Of a DNA stretch of 26,257 nt, positions 1 through 5,936 are shown piece by piece; position 1 is the stretch's first letter, and each line of letters opens with the position of its first letter. This DNA is from UBA2231 sp964415175 (GTDB lineage Bacteria > Elusimicrobiota > Elusimicrobia > Elusimicrobiales > UBA9959): positions 1 to 26,257 of the forward strand of contig CAYPYG010000037.1 of assembly GCA_964415175.1 (NCBI GenBank), written 5' to 3'. Under the pieces are notes generated by a model. The model had not been told where the DNA came from. It searched no databases and was given only the letters and a program-made list of their open reading frames with translations. A program made the position numbers and the translations under genes.

Positions 1-30
1 AAAAAACGCCTCCGGCCTTGCGGCCCGCAC

Positions 31-51
31 GCGGCTTCCGCCGGAAGCCGC
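31..51. repeat. Short perfect hairpin, copy 1
   Basis: A 9-bp inverted repeat (GCGGCTTCC / GGAAGCCGC) encloses the loop GCC. The same hairpin occurs at 1001-1021 with an identical loop and one changed base pair, where C-G replaces T-A on both arms. This pairing-preserving difference suggests a repeated structured element rather than chance. Its function is unknown. Confidence 0.6.
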
Positions 52-87
52 TCCATGGGGCGGGCCTCACCTCCCTCTCCGCCAAAT

Positions 88-116
88 TTAAAACCCCGCC
101 GAGGCGGGGTTTTTTA
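88..116 (-). terminator. Intrinsic terminator, probably bidirectional
   Basis: A 10-bp stem (AAAACCCCGC / GCGGGGTTTT, 90-99 with 104-113) has the loop CGAG. T-tracts follow the hairpin on both strands. It abuts the stop codon of the minus-strand methyltransferase gene at 114-116 and so probably ends that transcript. It could also stop any plus-strand transcript entering from the left of the window. Confidence 0.8.
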
Positions 117-746
117 TTCCCTTTTGGTCCCGTGGAACGGTCTGCCGTACTCCGGCGGCGGCGCGGACAGACGGCGGTACACGCTGATCTGCGACCACAT
201 CCACGCGTAAGGAGGCTGCAGCTCCTTGCACCGCTCCACCAGCCTGCCGGTCTCCTTCCTCAGGTAGAAGAATCCACGCCCGGCCAGTTTTTCCACCCAG
301 TAGCGCTTGGGCCGCTCGTTGACGTGGCAGTGCCCGCCCTGGCCGGGCGGCGCCGCGGAGAGCAGGAGCAGGTCGCTGTAAGAGACGATATTGTCCAGGA
401 AAACGCCGCAGTTCTCCTCGGGGATATGCTCGGCCACTTCCAGGCAGAGCGCCAGGTCGAAGAGGGGGCCGCGGTGCGGACAGGGTTTTTCGAGGTCCCT
501 GCGCTCTATCTTTACCGGGAAGCGGTGCTCCGCCGGCGGGCAGGCTCCGTCGATGGCCGTGACCCGGACGCCGAGGCCCCCGAGGAAATGGCTGTATGCC
601 CCGCAGCCGCAGCCGAGGTCGGCCAGGGTCGCGGGCCTGAATTGTTCGTAAATAGCGCCGCTTATGATCTCCGCGGAGGCGACATAGAGTTCGTTGGAAG
701 GACCCCACTCCCGGAAGAAAGCTTCGTCGTAATCTTTCACGGCCAT
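114..746 (-). CDS. Class I SAM-dependent methyltransferase
   Basis: The 210-residue product begins MAVKDYDEAFF and has a Rossmann-type methyltransferase core. The SAM-binding motif I is ADLGCGCGAY near residue 40, an acidic end to strand 2 follows (VTAIDGA), and the motif IV-like stretch is LALCLEVAEHIPEE. The LEVAEHI signature is common in UbiG/COQ5-like and sugar- or lipid-modifying methyltransferases, so the substrate cannot be named. The start is the ATG at 744-746, only two bases from the scaffold gap. No ribosome site can be seen, and a longer N terminus inside the gap cannot be excluded. Its upstream neighbour is hidden by the gap. Confidence 0.8.
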   Translation of the reverse strand: MAVKDYDEAFFREWGPSNELYVASAEIISGAIYEQFRPATLADLGCGCGAYSHFLGGLGVRVTAIDGACPPAEHRFPVKIERRDLEKPCPHRGPLFDLALCLEVAEHIPEENCGVFLDNIVSYSDLLLLSAAPPGQGGHCHVNERPKRYWVEKLAGRGFFYLRKETGRLVERCKELQPPYAWMWSQISVYRRLSAPPPEYGRPFHGTKRE

Positions 747-748
747 AA

Positions 749-848
749 NNNNNNNNNNNNNNNNNNNNNNNNNNNNNNNNNNNNNNNNNNNNNNNNNNNN
801 NNNNNNNNNNNNNNNNNNNNNNNNNNNNNNNNNNNNNNNNNNNNNNNN
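749..848. other. Scaffold gap of exactly 100 N
   Basis: The run of N is exactly 100 bases, a conventional placeholder for unknown length. It lies beside a repeat that carries the tRNA-Ser 3' end (849-903, again at 1035-1089). The missing sequence may include the methyltransferase promoter and further repeat copies. Confidence 0.95.
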
Positions 849-903
849 AACGGAAAAGCCCCTTACGGAGCTTTTCGAAATGTTTCGGAGAGGAAGGGAT
901 TCG
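849..903. repeat. Direct repeat copy A (tRNA-Ser tail plus terminator)
   Basis: These 55 bases are identical to 1035-1089, offset by 186. Read on the minus strand, the repeat holds the last 18 nt of the tRNA-Ser gene (3' side of the T arm, acceptor strand and discriminator G), a short linker and the tRNA terminator hairpin. The left edge is set by the gap, so the true repeat may be longer. There is no tRNA body here, only the 3' tail. Confidence 0.85.
854..875 (-). terminator. Second copy of the tRNA-Ser terminator
   Basis: This hairpin is identical to the one at 1040-1061: a 9-bp stem (AAAAGCTCC / GGGGCTTTT on the minus strand, one G-T pair) with a GTAA loop. It follows a tRNA tail fragment rather than a full gene, so any terminator role here is incidental. 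Confidence 0.5.
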
Positions 904-1000
904 GCCACGGGTCCCCTCGTCGCCGCCGCTCCTCGGGGCCCGCGGCCCCGCCTCGCCGCTGCCGCGTGCTCGCTCGCGGCTCCGGCTTTCGAATCCCTCC

Positions 1001-1021
1001 GCGGCCTCCGCCGGAGGCCGC
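1001..1021. repeat. Short perfect hairpin, copy 2
   Basis: A 9-bp inverted repeat (GCGGCCTCC / GGAGGCCGC) has the loop GCC. Compared with the copy at 31-51, one pair in the stem has changed on both arms. It is embedded between CGAATCCCT (990-998) and TTCCTCTCC (1022-1030). These two pieces are the tRNA-Ser 3' tail in inverted orientation, split by the hairpin. Confidence 0.6.
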
Positions 1022-1034
1022 TTCCTCTCCATGA

Positions 1035-1089
1035 AACGGAAAAGCCCCTTACGGAGCTTTTCGAAATGTTTCGGAGAGGAAGGGATTCG
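1035..1089. repeat. Direct repeat copy B (3' end of tRNA-Ser plus terminator)
   Basis: This copy is part of the intact tRNA-Ser locus and matches 849-903 base for base. It covers 18 nt of the tRNA 3' end and the downstream terminator. The 131 bases between the copies contain no convincing gene and are rich in short hairpins, such as the 7-bp stem at 934-950. Confidence 0.85.
1040..1061 (-). terminator. Terminator of tRNA-Ser
   Basis: On the minus strand a 9-bp stem (AAAAGCTCC with GGGGCTTTT, one G-T pair) closes a GTAA loop. It ends in TTTT and starts 11 bases after the tRNA 3' end, a normal distance for a stand-alone tRNA gene. Confidence 0.75.
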
Positions 1090-1162
1090 AACCCTTGATA
1101 CAGGGTTTCCCCCGTATAACGGTTTAGCAAACCGCCGCCTTCAACCACTCGGCCACCTCTCC
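1072..1162 (-). tRNA. tRNA-Ser(GCT)
   Basis: The 91-nt cloverleaf is class II, with the long variable arm expected of serine tRNA. Acceptor strands GGAGAGG and CCTCTCC pair perfectly, and the discriminator is G as in serine tRNAs. The anticodon loop TTTGCTAAA gives anticodon GCT, reading AGC/AGT serine codons. The T loop TTCGAAT is canonical. No 3' CCA is encoded. A -10 box lies about 10 bases upstream and a hairpin terminator follows, so it appears to be a single-gene unit. Its 3' tail is duplicated at 849-903. Confidence 0.96.
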
Positions 1163-1171
1163 AGCGCTTAG

Positions 1172-1177
1172 ATTATA
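1172..1177 (-). promoter_or_regulatory. -10 box for tRNA-Ser
   Basis: A perfect TATAAT on the minus strand places the transcription start about 1165, a few bases before the mature tRNA 5' end at 1162. The matching -35 position (about 1195-1200, TTCGGC) is weak and lies inside the 3' end of the epimerase gene. Confidence 0.6.
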
Positions 1178-1188
1178 TAACAAACGGC

Positions 1189-2157
1189 TCAACCGCCGAA
1201 AGTGAGCCGTATGCCTTCCTTCAGCGGCGTCCAGCCTTTCCAGCCGGTGTCCTTCTCCCAGGCCGTAGAGAGGCAGGTCCAGTTGCCTATCGAACCTTCC
1301 CTGGCCTTATCGCGGTTGAAGAGCGGCGGCTTGCCGGCGACGCGCGTGGCGATCTCCGAAAGCCAGCCCGCGGCTATCAGGACGGGGGCCGGCGCGTCTA
1401 TCATCAGCGGCATCCTCACCTTCATGCCTTCGGCCAGCAGCGTGATGAAGGTGCGCCAGCTGTAGACGGAGTTCTCGCAGATGAAATACGCCCTGCCGGC
1501 CACCGCGGGGTGGCGCAGCGCCGTGAATACCGCCTCGACCAGGTCGTCGAGGTAGACGAAGCTGAAGAGGTTGTTCCGCGAGCCGGCGTTGACCATTATG
1601 CCCTTCTTGACGAACCGGGCTATGGTGGAGAGGCCGGAGTCCTTCCTGCCGTAGACTATGGGCGGGCGGAGGATGACGCGCTCCACGGAGGGAACGAGAG
1701 CGGCCAGGGCTTTCTCTCCCCCGAGCTTGGTGAGCCCGTAGAACGAGACCGGGCTTTCCGGCTCTTCCCCCGACCGGGGCTTCGCCGGGTCCGGGGAGGG
1801 GCCGGCCGCGGCGAGGCTCGAGATATAGACGAAGCGCTTAGGCGCGGCGGCCAGGGAGTTCGCGGCCGTCACCATGTTGGCGGTGCCGACGGTATTGGCG
1901 CGTTCGAACTCTTCCCTGGAGCGGCAGAAGAGGGCGGCCGCCATGTGCACCACCCTGTCGGCCCCTTCCAGCGCCCCGCGCAGCGAGGCGGTGTCGGAAA
2001 AATCGACCTGGAAGTATTCCGCGCCGGGCAGCGGATCGGACGGGACGCCGCGGCTGAGCACCCTGACCCGGAAACCTTCGGCCAGCAGGCGCTTGGACAG
2101 CGCCCGGCCGATGAAGCCGGTCCCCCCGGTGACCGCTACGAGTTCGTCCTTGTTCAT
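1189..2157 (-). CDS. NAD-dependent epimerase/dehydratase-like protein (extended SDR)
   Basis: The 322-residue product begins MNKDELVAVTGGTGFIGRAL. The glycine-rich TGGTGFIG nucleotide-binding motif is at about residues 9-16, and the catalytic-type tyrosine and lysine are in YGLTK near residue 141. These mark the extended short-chain dehydrogenase/reductase family, acting on nucleotide sugars, sterol-like or flavonoid-like substrates. The exact substrate cannot be read from the sequence. It is the last gene of the exbB-exbD-tonB operon, one base after the stop of the preceding membrane-protein gene, so it is probably translationally coupled. A role in envelope glycan or lipid synthesis would suit the position but is inference. 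Confidence 0.85.
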   Translation of the reverse strand: MNKDELVAVTGGTGFIGRALSKRLLAEGFRVRVLSRGVPSDPLPGAEYFQVDFSDTASLRGALEGADRVVHMAAALFCRSREEFERANTVGTANMVTAANSLAAAPKRFVYISSLAAAGPSPDPAKPRSGEEPESPVSFYGLTKLGGEKALAALVPSVERVILRPPIVYGRKDSGLSTIARFVKKGIMVNAGSRNNLFSFVYLDDLVEAVFTALRHPAVAGRAYFICENSVYSWRTFITLLAEGMKVRMPLMIDAPAPVLIAAGWLSEIATRVAGKPPLFNRDKAREGSIGNWTCLSTAWEKDTGWKGWTPLKEGIRLTFGG

Positions 2158-2158
2158 C

Positions 2159-2581
2159 TCAGTCTTCCTTGAGCTTGTTCAGGGCCTTGCGGGTCTCCCT
2201 TTCCAGCTCCTGCTTCAGCTGCCTGGCCTGATAGCGTATGGTCGGTTTTTTCAGTCCCAGTTTTATCATGCCCGTATCCAGGTCCTCGCCGGTCGGATAT
2301 CGGCCTTCCTGTATCTTCTCGTAGACGGGGACCCGGTCGTGCTGCGGCATGGTGAAAGCCACGGCTGCGGCCATGGCGGCGAAGACCGCGGCGTTGAGCA
2401 GCAGGCTCAGCGCCCCGCTGAAGAACTTCACCATCCGGAGGTTGAGGTTCATGAACAGCATGAAGCCGGACCACAGGAGGATGGAGCCGGCGAGATAGTA
2501 CATCCCGTAAGGCCCGGTTTCCGGGTAGCCCAGGAAGACAGCGAAGTGCAGCAGCGCGACCAGCGCCAGTTTGAATATCAG
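2159..2581 (-). CDS. Small three-TM protein of unknown function, paralog 2 (CTG start)
   Basis: I do not recognise this family. The only ATG start (2503) would remove the first membrane helix. Upstream in the same frame the sequence reads LIFKLALVALLHFAVFLGY, which aligns with the N terminus of the neighbouring paralog. Translation most likely starts at CTG 2581-2579, overlapping the upstream TGA, with a GGAGGAG ribosome site 8 bases before it. That gives 140 residues: three TM helices, then a tail starting PQHDRVPVYEKIQEGRYP and ending in a charged, possibly helical segment. Helix 1 keeps a histidine where TonB-type helices have one. Its position behind tonB suggests a role with the ExbBD motor (inference). 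Confidence 0.72.
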   Translation of the reverse strand: MIFKLALVALLHFAVFLGYPETGPYGMYYLAGSILLWSGFMLFMNLNLRMVKFFSGALSLLLNAAVFAAMAAAVAFTMPQHDRVPVYEKIQEGRYPTGEDLDTGMIKLGLKKPTIRYQARQLKQELERETRKALNKLKED

Positions 2582-2964
2582 AGCCGTAACTCCTCCTCCG
2601 CCTTCTCTTTCCCCGGCGGCAGCAGCGAAGGGACTTTTATCCCGAACCGCGCGAGCCCCGCGTAGACCTGGGGGCCGTCCGGGTACTGGCCGCGTATGAG
2701 CTTGTAAAGAGGAGGCACGCCGTCCTTCTGCGGCATCAGGCCGAGTCCCGCCAGGGCCATGACCAGCAGCGCCGCGGTGTCGAAGAACACGGCGTTGGAG
2801 CGGCGGAAGGTCCTTGTCGCCTGCCGCATGAAGATGAAGAAGCCCGTCCAGAGCAGGGAGGAGACGAAGGCGAAAGGCAGGGACATGCCGCCCCCGTAGG
2901 GAAAGAGCACGAGGATAGCCGCGTGGGCCAGGAAAGTGAAGATGATCGTCGCGGTAAGAGGCAT
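2578..2964 (-). CDS. Small three-TM protein of unknown function, paralog 1
   Basis: The 128-residue product has three predicted membrane helices (about 5-22, 30-47 and 60-77). A basic loop (RQATRTFRR) lies between helices 2 and 3. By the positive-inside rule this puts the N terminus in the cytoplasm and the roughly 50-residue C-terminal tail outside. The tail shares PQ-x-D-x-VP, a YP pair and G-x-K-x-P with the adjacent paralog. Helix 1 (FTFLAHAAILVLF) closely resembles the TonB-like protein's own helix (YSSYAHAAILLGI), including the histidine. It starts 5 bases after the tonB-like stop and overlaps the next start. No known family is recognised. Confidence 0.82.
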   Translation of the reverse strand: MPLTATIIFTFLAHAAILVLFPYGGGMSLPFAFVSSLLWTGFFIFMRQATRTFRRSNAVFFDTAALLVMALAGLGLMPQKDGVPPLYKLIRGQYPDGPQVYAGLARFGIKVPSLLPPGKEKAEEELRL

Positions 2965-2969
2965 ATCGG

Positions 2970-3653
2970 CTACCTGTCGGTGGATTTGAACTCGACGTGG
3001 ACCGTAAGTTCGTCCTCGAAGAAATCGTCCGGCAGGGCCGGGAAGGGGGCGGCGGCCTCGGCGGCGCCGCGGGCGGCGTGGTCGAAGAGCCGGTTCCCGG
3101 AAGACCTGCTTACGGAGATCCTCCTGGCCGATCCGTCCCTGGCGATATCGAAGGAGACCGTGCAGCGCAGCGCGCCCGCCGTGGGCATCCTCAGGGTCCA
3201 GGCGTTCCAGAGGGATTCTCTCACCTGCGTGATGTACCAGGGGTACGGGAAATTGGAGAAATCGGCGCTGAGCCCGCTCTGGCCGTTGTTCCCCCCGGCG
3301 GCCGGCGCCGGGTCAGGTCTGTCGAAGAGGCCGGGCCCGCCTTCCGAAAGTATGCTGGGCCTCGGCAGCGGTTTCGACGGTCCCCCGGCGGCGAGGTCGG
3401 TGGGGAGTTCCCTGGGCGCCGGTTCCGGTTTCGCCGCGGTTTTGGCCGCGGGGGCTTCTTCCGCGGTCTTCGCCGCCCGGGCCGCCGGTCCGCCCGCCGC
3501 CTCCTGCACCGTGACCGCTTTGGCGGCCGGGCCTATGAAGTCGATGAAGTAGGCCTGCGGCTTTCTGGTGACCGCGGCGTTCCTGGCCAGAAAGAAGATC
3601 CCCAGCAGTATCGCGGCGTGCGCGTATGAGGAGTAGAGCAGGTATTGGCGCAT
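2970..3653 (-). CDS. TonB/TolA-family energy-transducing protein
   Basis: The 227-residue product has one N-terminal membrane helix carrying S8-x-x-x-H12, the pattern known in TonB and TolA to contact ExbB/TolQ. An Ala/Pro/Lys-rich periplasm-spanning linker follows (about 40-140), then a C-terminal TonB/TolA-like domain (about 145-227, from YPWYITQVRESLWNAW). It would carry motor energy across the periplasm to an outer-membrane partner. No TolB, Pal or TonB-dependent receptor gene is in the window, so Ton and Tol roles cannot be told apart. The gene lies 21 bases behind the exbD-like gene. Confidence 0.85.
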   Translation of the reverse strand: MRQYLLYSSYAHAAILLGIFFLARNAAVTRKPQAYFIDFIGPAAKAVTVQEAAGGPAARAAKTAEEAPAAKTAAKPEPAPRELPTDLAAGGPSKPLPRPSILSEGGPGLFDRPDPAPAAGGNNGQSGLSADFSNFPYPWYITQVRESLWNAWTLRMPTAGALRCTVSFDIARDGSARRISVSRSSGNRLFDHAARGAAEAAAPFPALPDDFFEDELTVHVEFKSTDR

Positions 3654-3674
3654 ATCTCCGCCGTCCGGCGGGCC

Positions 3675-4088
3675 TTACCTGGCCTCGTGCATGACGCCTA
3701 TGCCTACTTTGCCGGCGCCCAGTTTCCTGGCGATGTCCAGGGCCTCGACCACTTTTTCGACGGTTACGTCCTTGTCGGCCTGTACGAGCACGGCTTTCTT
3801 GCGGGATTTGCCCAGGCGCAGTATCAGCTCGCGTTCCAGGCCGGACATCTTCACCTTTTTCCCCTCCACGATGGCGCCGCCCGAGCGCGTTATCTGCACG
3901 GTTATGGCGTTCTCCTCGGAAGGCGCCGCGGGCGAGGAGGACTTGGGCAGGCTGACCTGGAGCTGCGACTGCACCAGGAACGGGGTCATGACCATGAAGA
4001 TGATGAGGAGGATCAGGGCCACGTCGATGAGCGGGATCATGTTCATCTCCGCGATGATCCTGTTCTTCTCGTGGACTTTCAGGGACAT
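3675..4088 (-). CDS. ExbD/TolR-family proton-channel subunit
   Basis: The 137-residue product has a short cytoplasmic N terminus and a single TM helix (MNMIPLIDVALILLIIFMVM). The conserved proton-carrying aspartate is at residue 22. A periplasmic domain follows, with the VQITRSGG and VLVQADKDVTVEKVVEALD stretches usual in this family. It works with the ExbB/TolQ homolog encoded 10 bases upstream to turn proton flow into force on the TonB/TolA-type partner encoded just downstream. Confidence 0.93.
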   Translation of the reverse strand: MSLKVHEKNRIIAEMNMIPLIDVALILLIIFMVMTPFLVQSQLQVSLPKSSSPAAPSEENAITVQITRSGGAIVEGKKVKMSGLERELILRLGKSRKKAVLVQADKDVTVEKVVEALDIARKLGAGKVGIGVMHEAR

Positions 4089-4098
4089 CTTCCGGCCC

Positions 4099-4728
4099 TC
4101 AGCGCGCGCCGACGAGCGGGAAGTCGTCGACCTTCTCTATTACCTGTTCGGCCACCCAGTTGACCTCGCTGGCGAACAGCGAGGCCCTGTGGGTGAAGAA
4201 ATTATAGGCGACGATGGCGGGCACCGCCACGAAAAGTCCGGCCGCGGTATTGACCAGCGCCTCGGCGATGCCCATCGCGACCACCGACGGGCCGGCCCCG
4301 GCGTAGAGGGAGAGGTCCTTGAAGGCGCGGATAACGCCGATCACGGTGCCGAAAAGGCCTATGAAAGGCGACACGCTGCCGATGGTGGCGATGGCGGCCA
4401 GGCTTTTATTGAGGCGCGCCGTGTGCCATTCCAGCGCTTTTTCCACCAGCTCGCGCTTTTCGGCCCGGCTGCCCGAGGCGGTCGCGGCCTTGTGCACGAT
4501 CTCGGCGGCGGGATGCTTGCTGCGGGAGCAGAGGTCGGCCAGCTGCTGGAGTTCGTTCGCCTTCAGGAGGGCGCGCAGTTTCTGCATGAGCTCCCCGAGC
4601 CCGCCGAAGACCCTTTTATACGCCGTCCAGCGTTCCCAGATGAGCGCGATGGAGTATATGGAAAGGGCCGTCAGGACCAGCAGAACGGGGCCGCCGGCGA
4701 CGATGAGCTGCTTGAACGAGAATGTCAT
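4099..4728 (-). CDS. MotA/TolQ/ExbB proton-channel protein
   Basis: The 209-residue product has three TM helices: about 10-30, and a later pair with the family signatures SPFIGLFGTVIGVIRAF and VNTAAGLFVAVPAIVAYNFF. A cytoplasmic domain lies between helices 1 and 2. It forms the inner-membrane channel with the ExbD/TolR homolog. This is the first gene of the operon. A GGAG ribosome site sits 8 bases before the ATG and a TATAAT box about 35 bases upstream. Length and motifs are normal for ExbB/TolQ. Confidence 0.93.
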   Translation of the reverse strand: MTFSFKQLIVAGGPVLLVLTALSIYSIALIWERWTAYKRVFGGLGELMQKLRALLKANELQQLADLCSRSKHPAAEIVHKAATASGSRAEKRELVEKALEWHTARLNKSLAAIATIGSVSPFIGLFGTVIGVIRAFKDLSLYAGAGPSVVAMGIAEALVNTAAGLFVAVPAIVAYNFFTHRASLFASEVNWVAEQVIEKVDDFPLVGAR

Positions 4729-4761
4729 TGTACTGTCTCCGTACCTGTCTTTTCAGGGGTA

Positions 4762-4767
4762 ATTATA
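4762..4767 (-). promoter_or_regulatory. -10 box for the exbB operon
   Basis: A perfect TATAAT on the minus strand predicts a start near 4755 and a leader of about 27 nt. The -35 position is poor (TCCGGC) and runs into the terminator of the upstream gene, so an activator or a strong -10 may matter. Confidence 0.55.
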
Positions 4768-4789
4768 CAAAGTTTGGCGGCCGGGCCGG

Positions 4790-4824
4790 AAAAAGGACGG
4801 CGCCCGGCCGCGGGGCCGGGCGCC
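4790..4824 (-). terminator. Strong intrinsic terminator
   Basis: A perfect 11-bp stem (GGCGCCCGGCC / GGCCGGGCGCC, 4799-4809 with 4814-4824) has a 4-base loop and a TTTTT tract after a short GTCC spacer on the minus strand. It ends the transcript of the coiled-coil gene (4845-5864) and separates it from the exbB operon. Confidence 0.9.
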
Positions 4825-4844
4825 GCCGGGCGCTGCGGGGCCGT

Positions 4845-5864
4845 TCAGGCCTTTCGGAAAGCGTAGCGGACGCGCGACTCCAGGTTCTCGAAATAGCCGC
4901 TGAGAAGCCGTATGCGGGTGCGGATCGCGCCGTAGAGCTCCTCCTGTTCCCGCGAGCGGAGAACGTCGAGCGACTCCATCTCCTTCATCTTGCCCAGTGC
5001 CTCGAAGAGGTCCGCGCGCAGCTGGTTGAGCTCCTGGTCCTTGAACTTGACGTCGGTCCGCAGCCGGCCTATCTCGTCGCAGAAGCCGGAGACCTTCTCC
5101 TCGTGGTCGCGGCGCTCCTCGAACATGATGCGCTGCAGTTCCTCGCTCCTGGCGGTCAGCGAAGCTATGGTGTCCTGCAGCGTGCGGACGGTGACGTCCT
5201 TGTCCTCGGACTGGGACTTGAGCTCGCGGATCTCGCGCGCGAGGGCCTCTTCCCGTTCTGCGGCCTCGTCCGCGGCTTTCGCGGCTTCGGCGGACCCTTC
5301 CTGCTCCGCGCTCTGGAGCTTCGCGCGCAGGCGCAGGATCTCCTCGCTGCGTTCGGCCATGGCCTGCGAGGCTTCGGCGAGCTTTTCGTCGGCGCGTTTC
5401 TTGAGGGTCTTGTAAAGGGTCTCCCACGACGGATGCTCGCTCCTGGCGCGGACGGCGGCTATGTTGCGCTTGAGCTTCTCCGCCAGATCGTTTATCTCGC
5501 CGTCCTTCCTTTTGAGGCGCTCCTCGAAGGAGCGCTTCTGCGCGGCGTATTCGCGGCGCAGCGAGCGGACCTCTTCTTCCAGGCGGGCGTTGGCCGTTAT
5601 CGATTTTTCGAGCAGCGAGCGGGTCGCGCGCTCGTCGGCCTCCCTGTGGGTCGCCGGCGGCGCGGGCGTCTCCCGTTCTTCCGCCGCGGGGCCGTCGAGC
5701 AGGAGCTGGAAATCCTTTTCCGCGCAGGCCTCCCGCCAGTTGCCCAGCGCGGTCTCGGGGCAGACCAGCGTATGGCGGTCGAAGCCGGGCGTCCGCGCGA
5801 TCTCGCGCGGCGGCAGCGGGCCGCGTATGGCCTTCCTGATAAAAGCGTAATAGCGCTGGATCAT
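4845..5864 (-). CDS. GYF_2-like N-terminal domain plus long coiled coil
   Basis: The 339-residue product starts MIQRYYAFIRKAIRGPLPPRE. Residues 1-47 resemble the GYF_2/DUF4339 fold pattern: aromatic start, GP-x-x-x-x-E, a hydrophobic-Val-Cys strand and a late Trp. Residues from about 75 to 310 are almost entirely heptad-like, rich in Glu, Arg, Lys, Leu and Ala, which predicts an extended coiled coil. There is no signal peptide or TM helix, so it should be cytoplasmic, perhaps a scaffold. No Shine-Dalgarno precedes the ATG at 5864. A TATCAT box 8 bases upstream raises the possibility of leaderless translation. The function is unknown. Confidence 0.75.
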   Translation of the reverse strand: MIQRYYAFIRKAIRGPLPPREIARTPGFDRHTLVCPETALGNWREACAEKDFQLLLDGPAAEERETPAPPATHREADERATRSLLEKSITANARLEEEVRSLRREYAAQKRSFEERLKRKDGEINDLAEKLKRNIAAVRARSEHPSWETLYKTLKKRADEKLAEASQAMAERSEEILRLRAKLQSAEQEGSAEAAKAADEAAEREEALAREIRELKSQSEDKDVTVRTLQDTIASLTARSEELQRIMFEERRDHEEKVSGFCDEIGRLRTDVKFKDQELNQLRADLFEALGKMKEMESLDVLRSREQEELYGAIRTRIRLLSGYFENLESRVRYAFRKA

Positions 5865-5872
5865 ATACGGAA

Positions 5873-5878
5873 ATGATA
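5873..5878 (-). promoter_or_regulatory. Possible -10 box for the coiled-coil gene
   Basis: TATCAT on the minus strand lies 8 bases before the ATG at 5864, so transcription would begin at or next to the start codon. The -35 region has no clear match. This is a weak call, strengthened only by the absence of a ribosome site. Confidence 0.35.
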
Positions 5879-5936
5879 CAAGAGGGTTGTTACGGGAAGA
5901 TTACGGGGCCGGGAAATAAAAAAGGCGCGGGCGGCC

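Noticed and set aside
18..1034. Long open frames on both strands across the scaffold gap
   Set aside because: They read through 100 N, have the composition of GC-rich antisense frames, and conflict with the well-supported methyltransferase frame that begins at 746.
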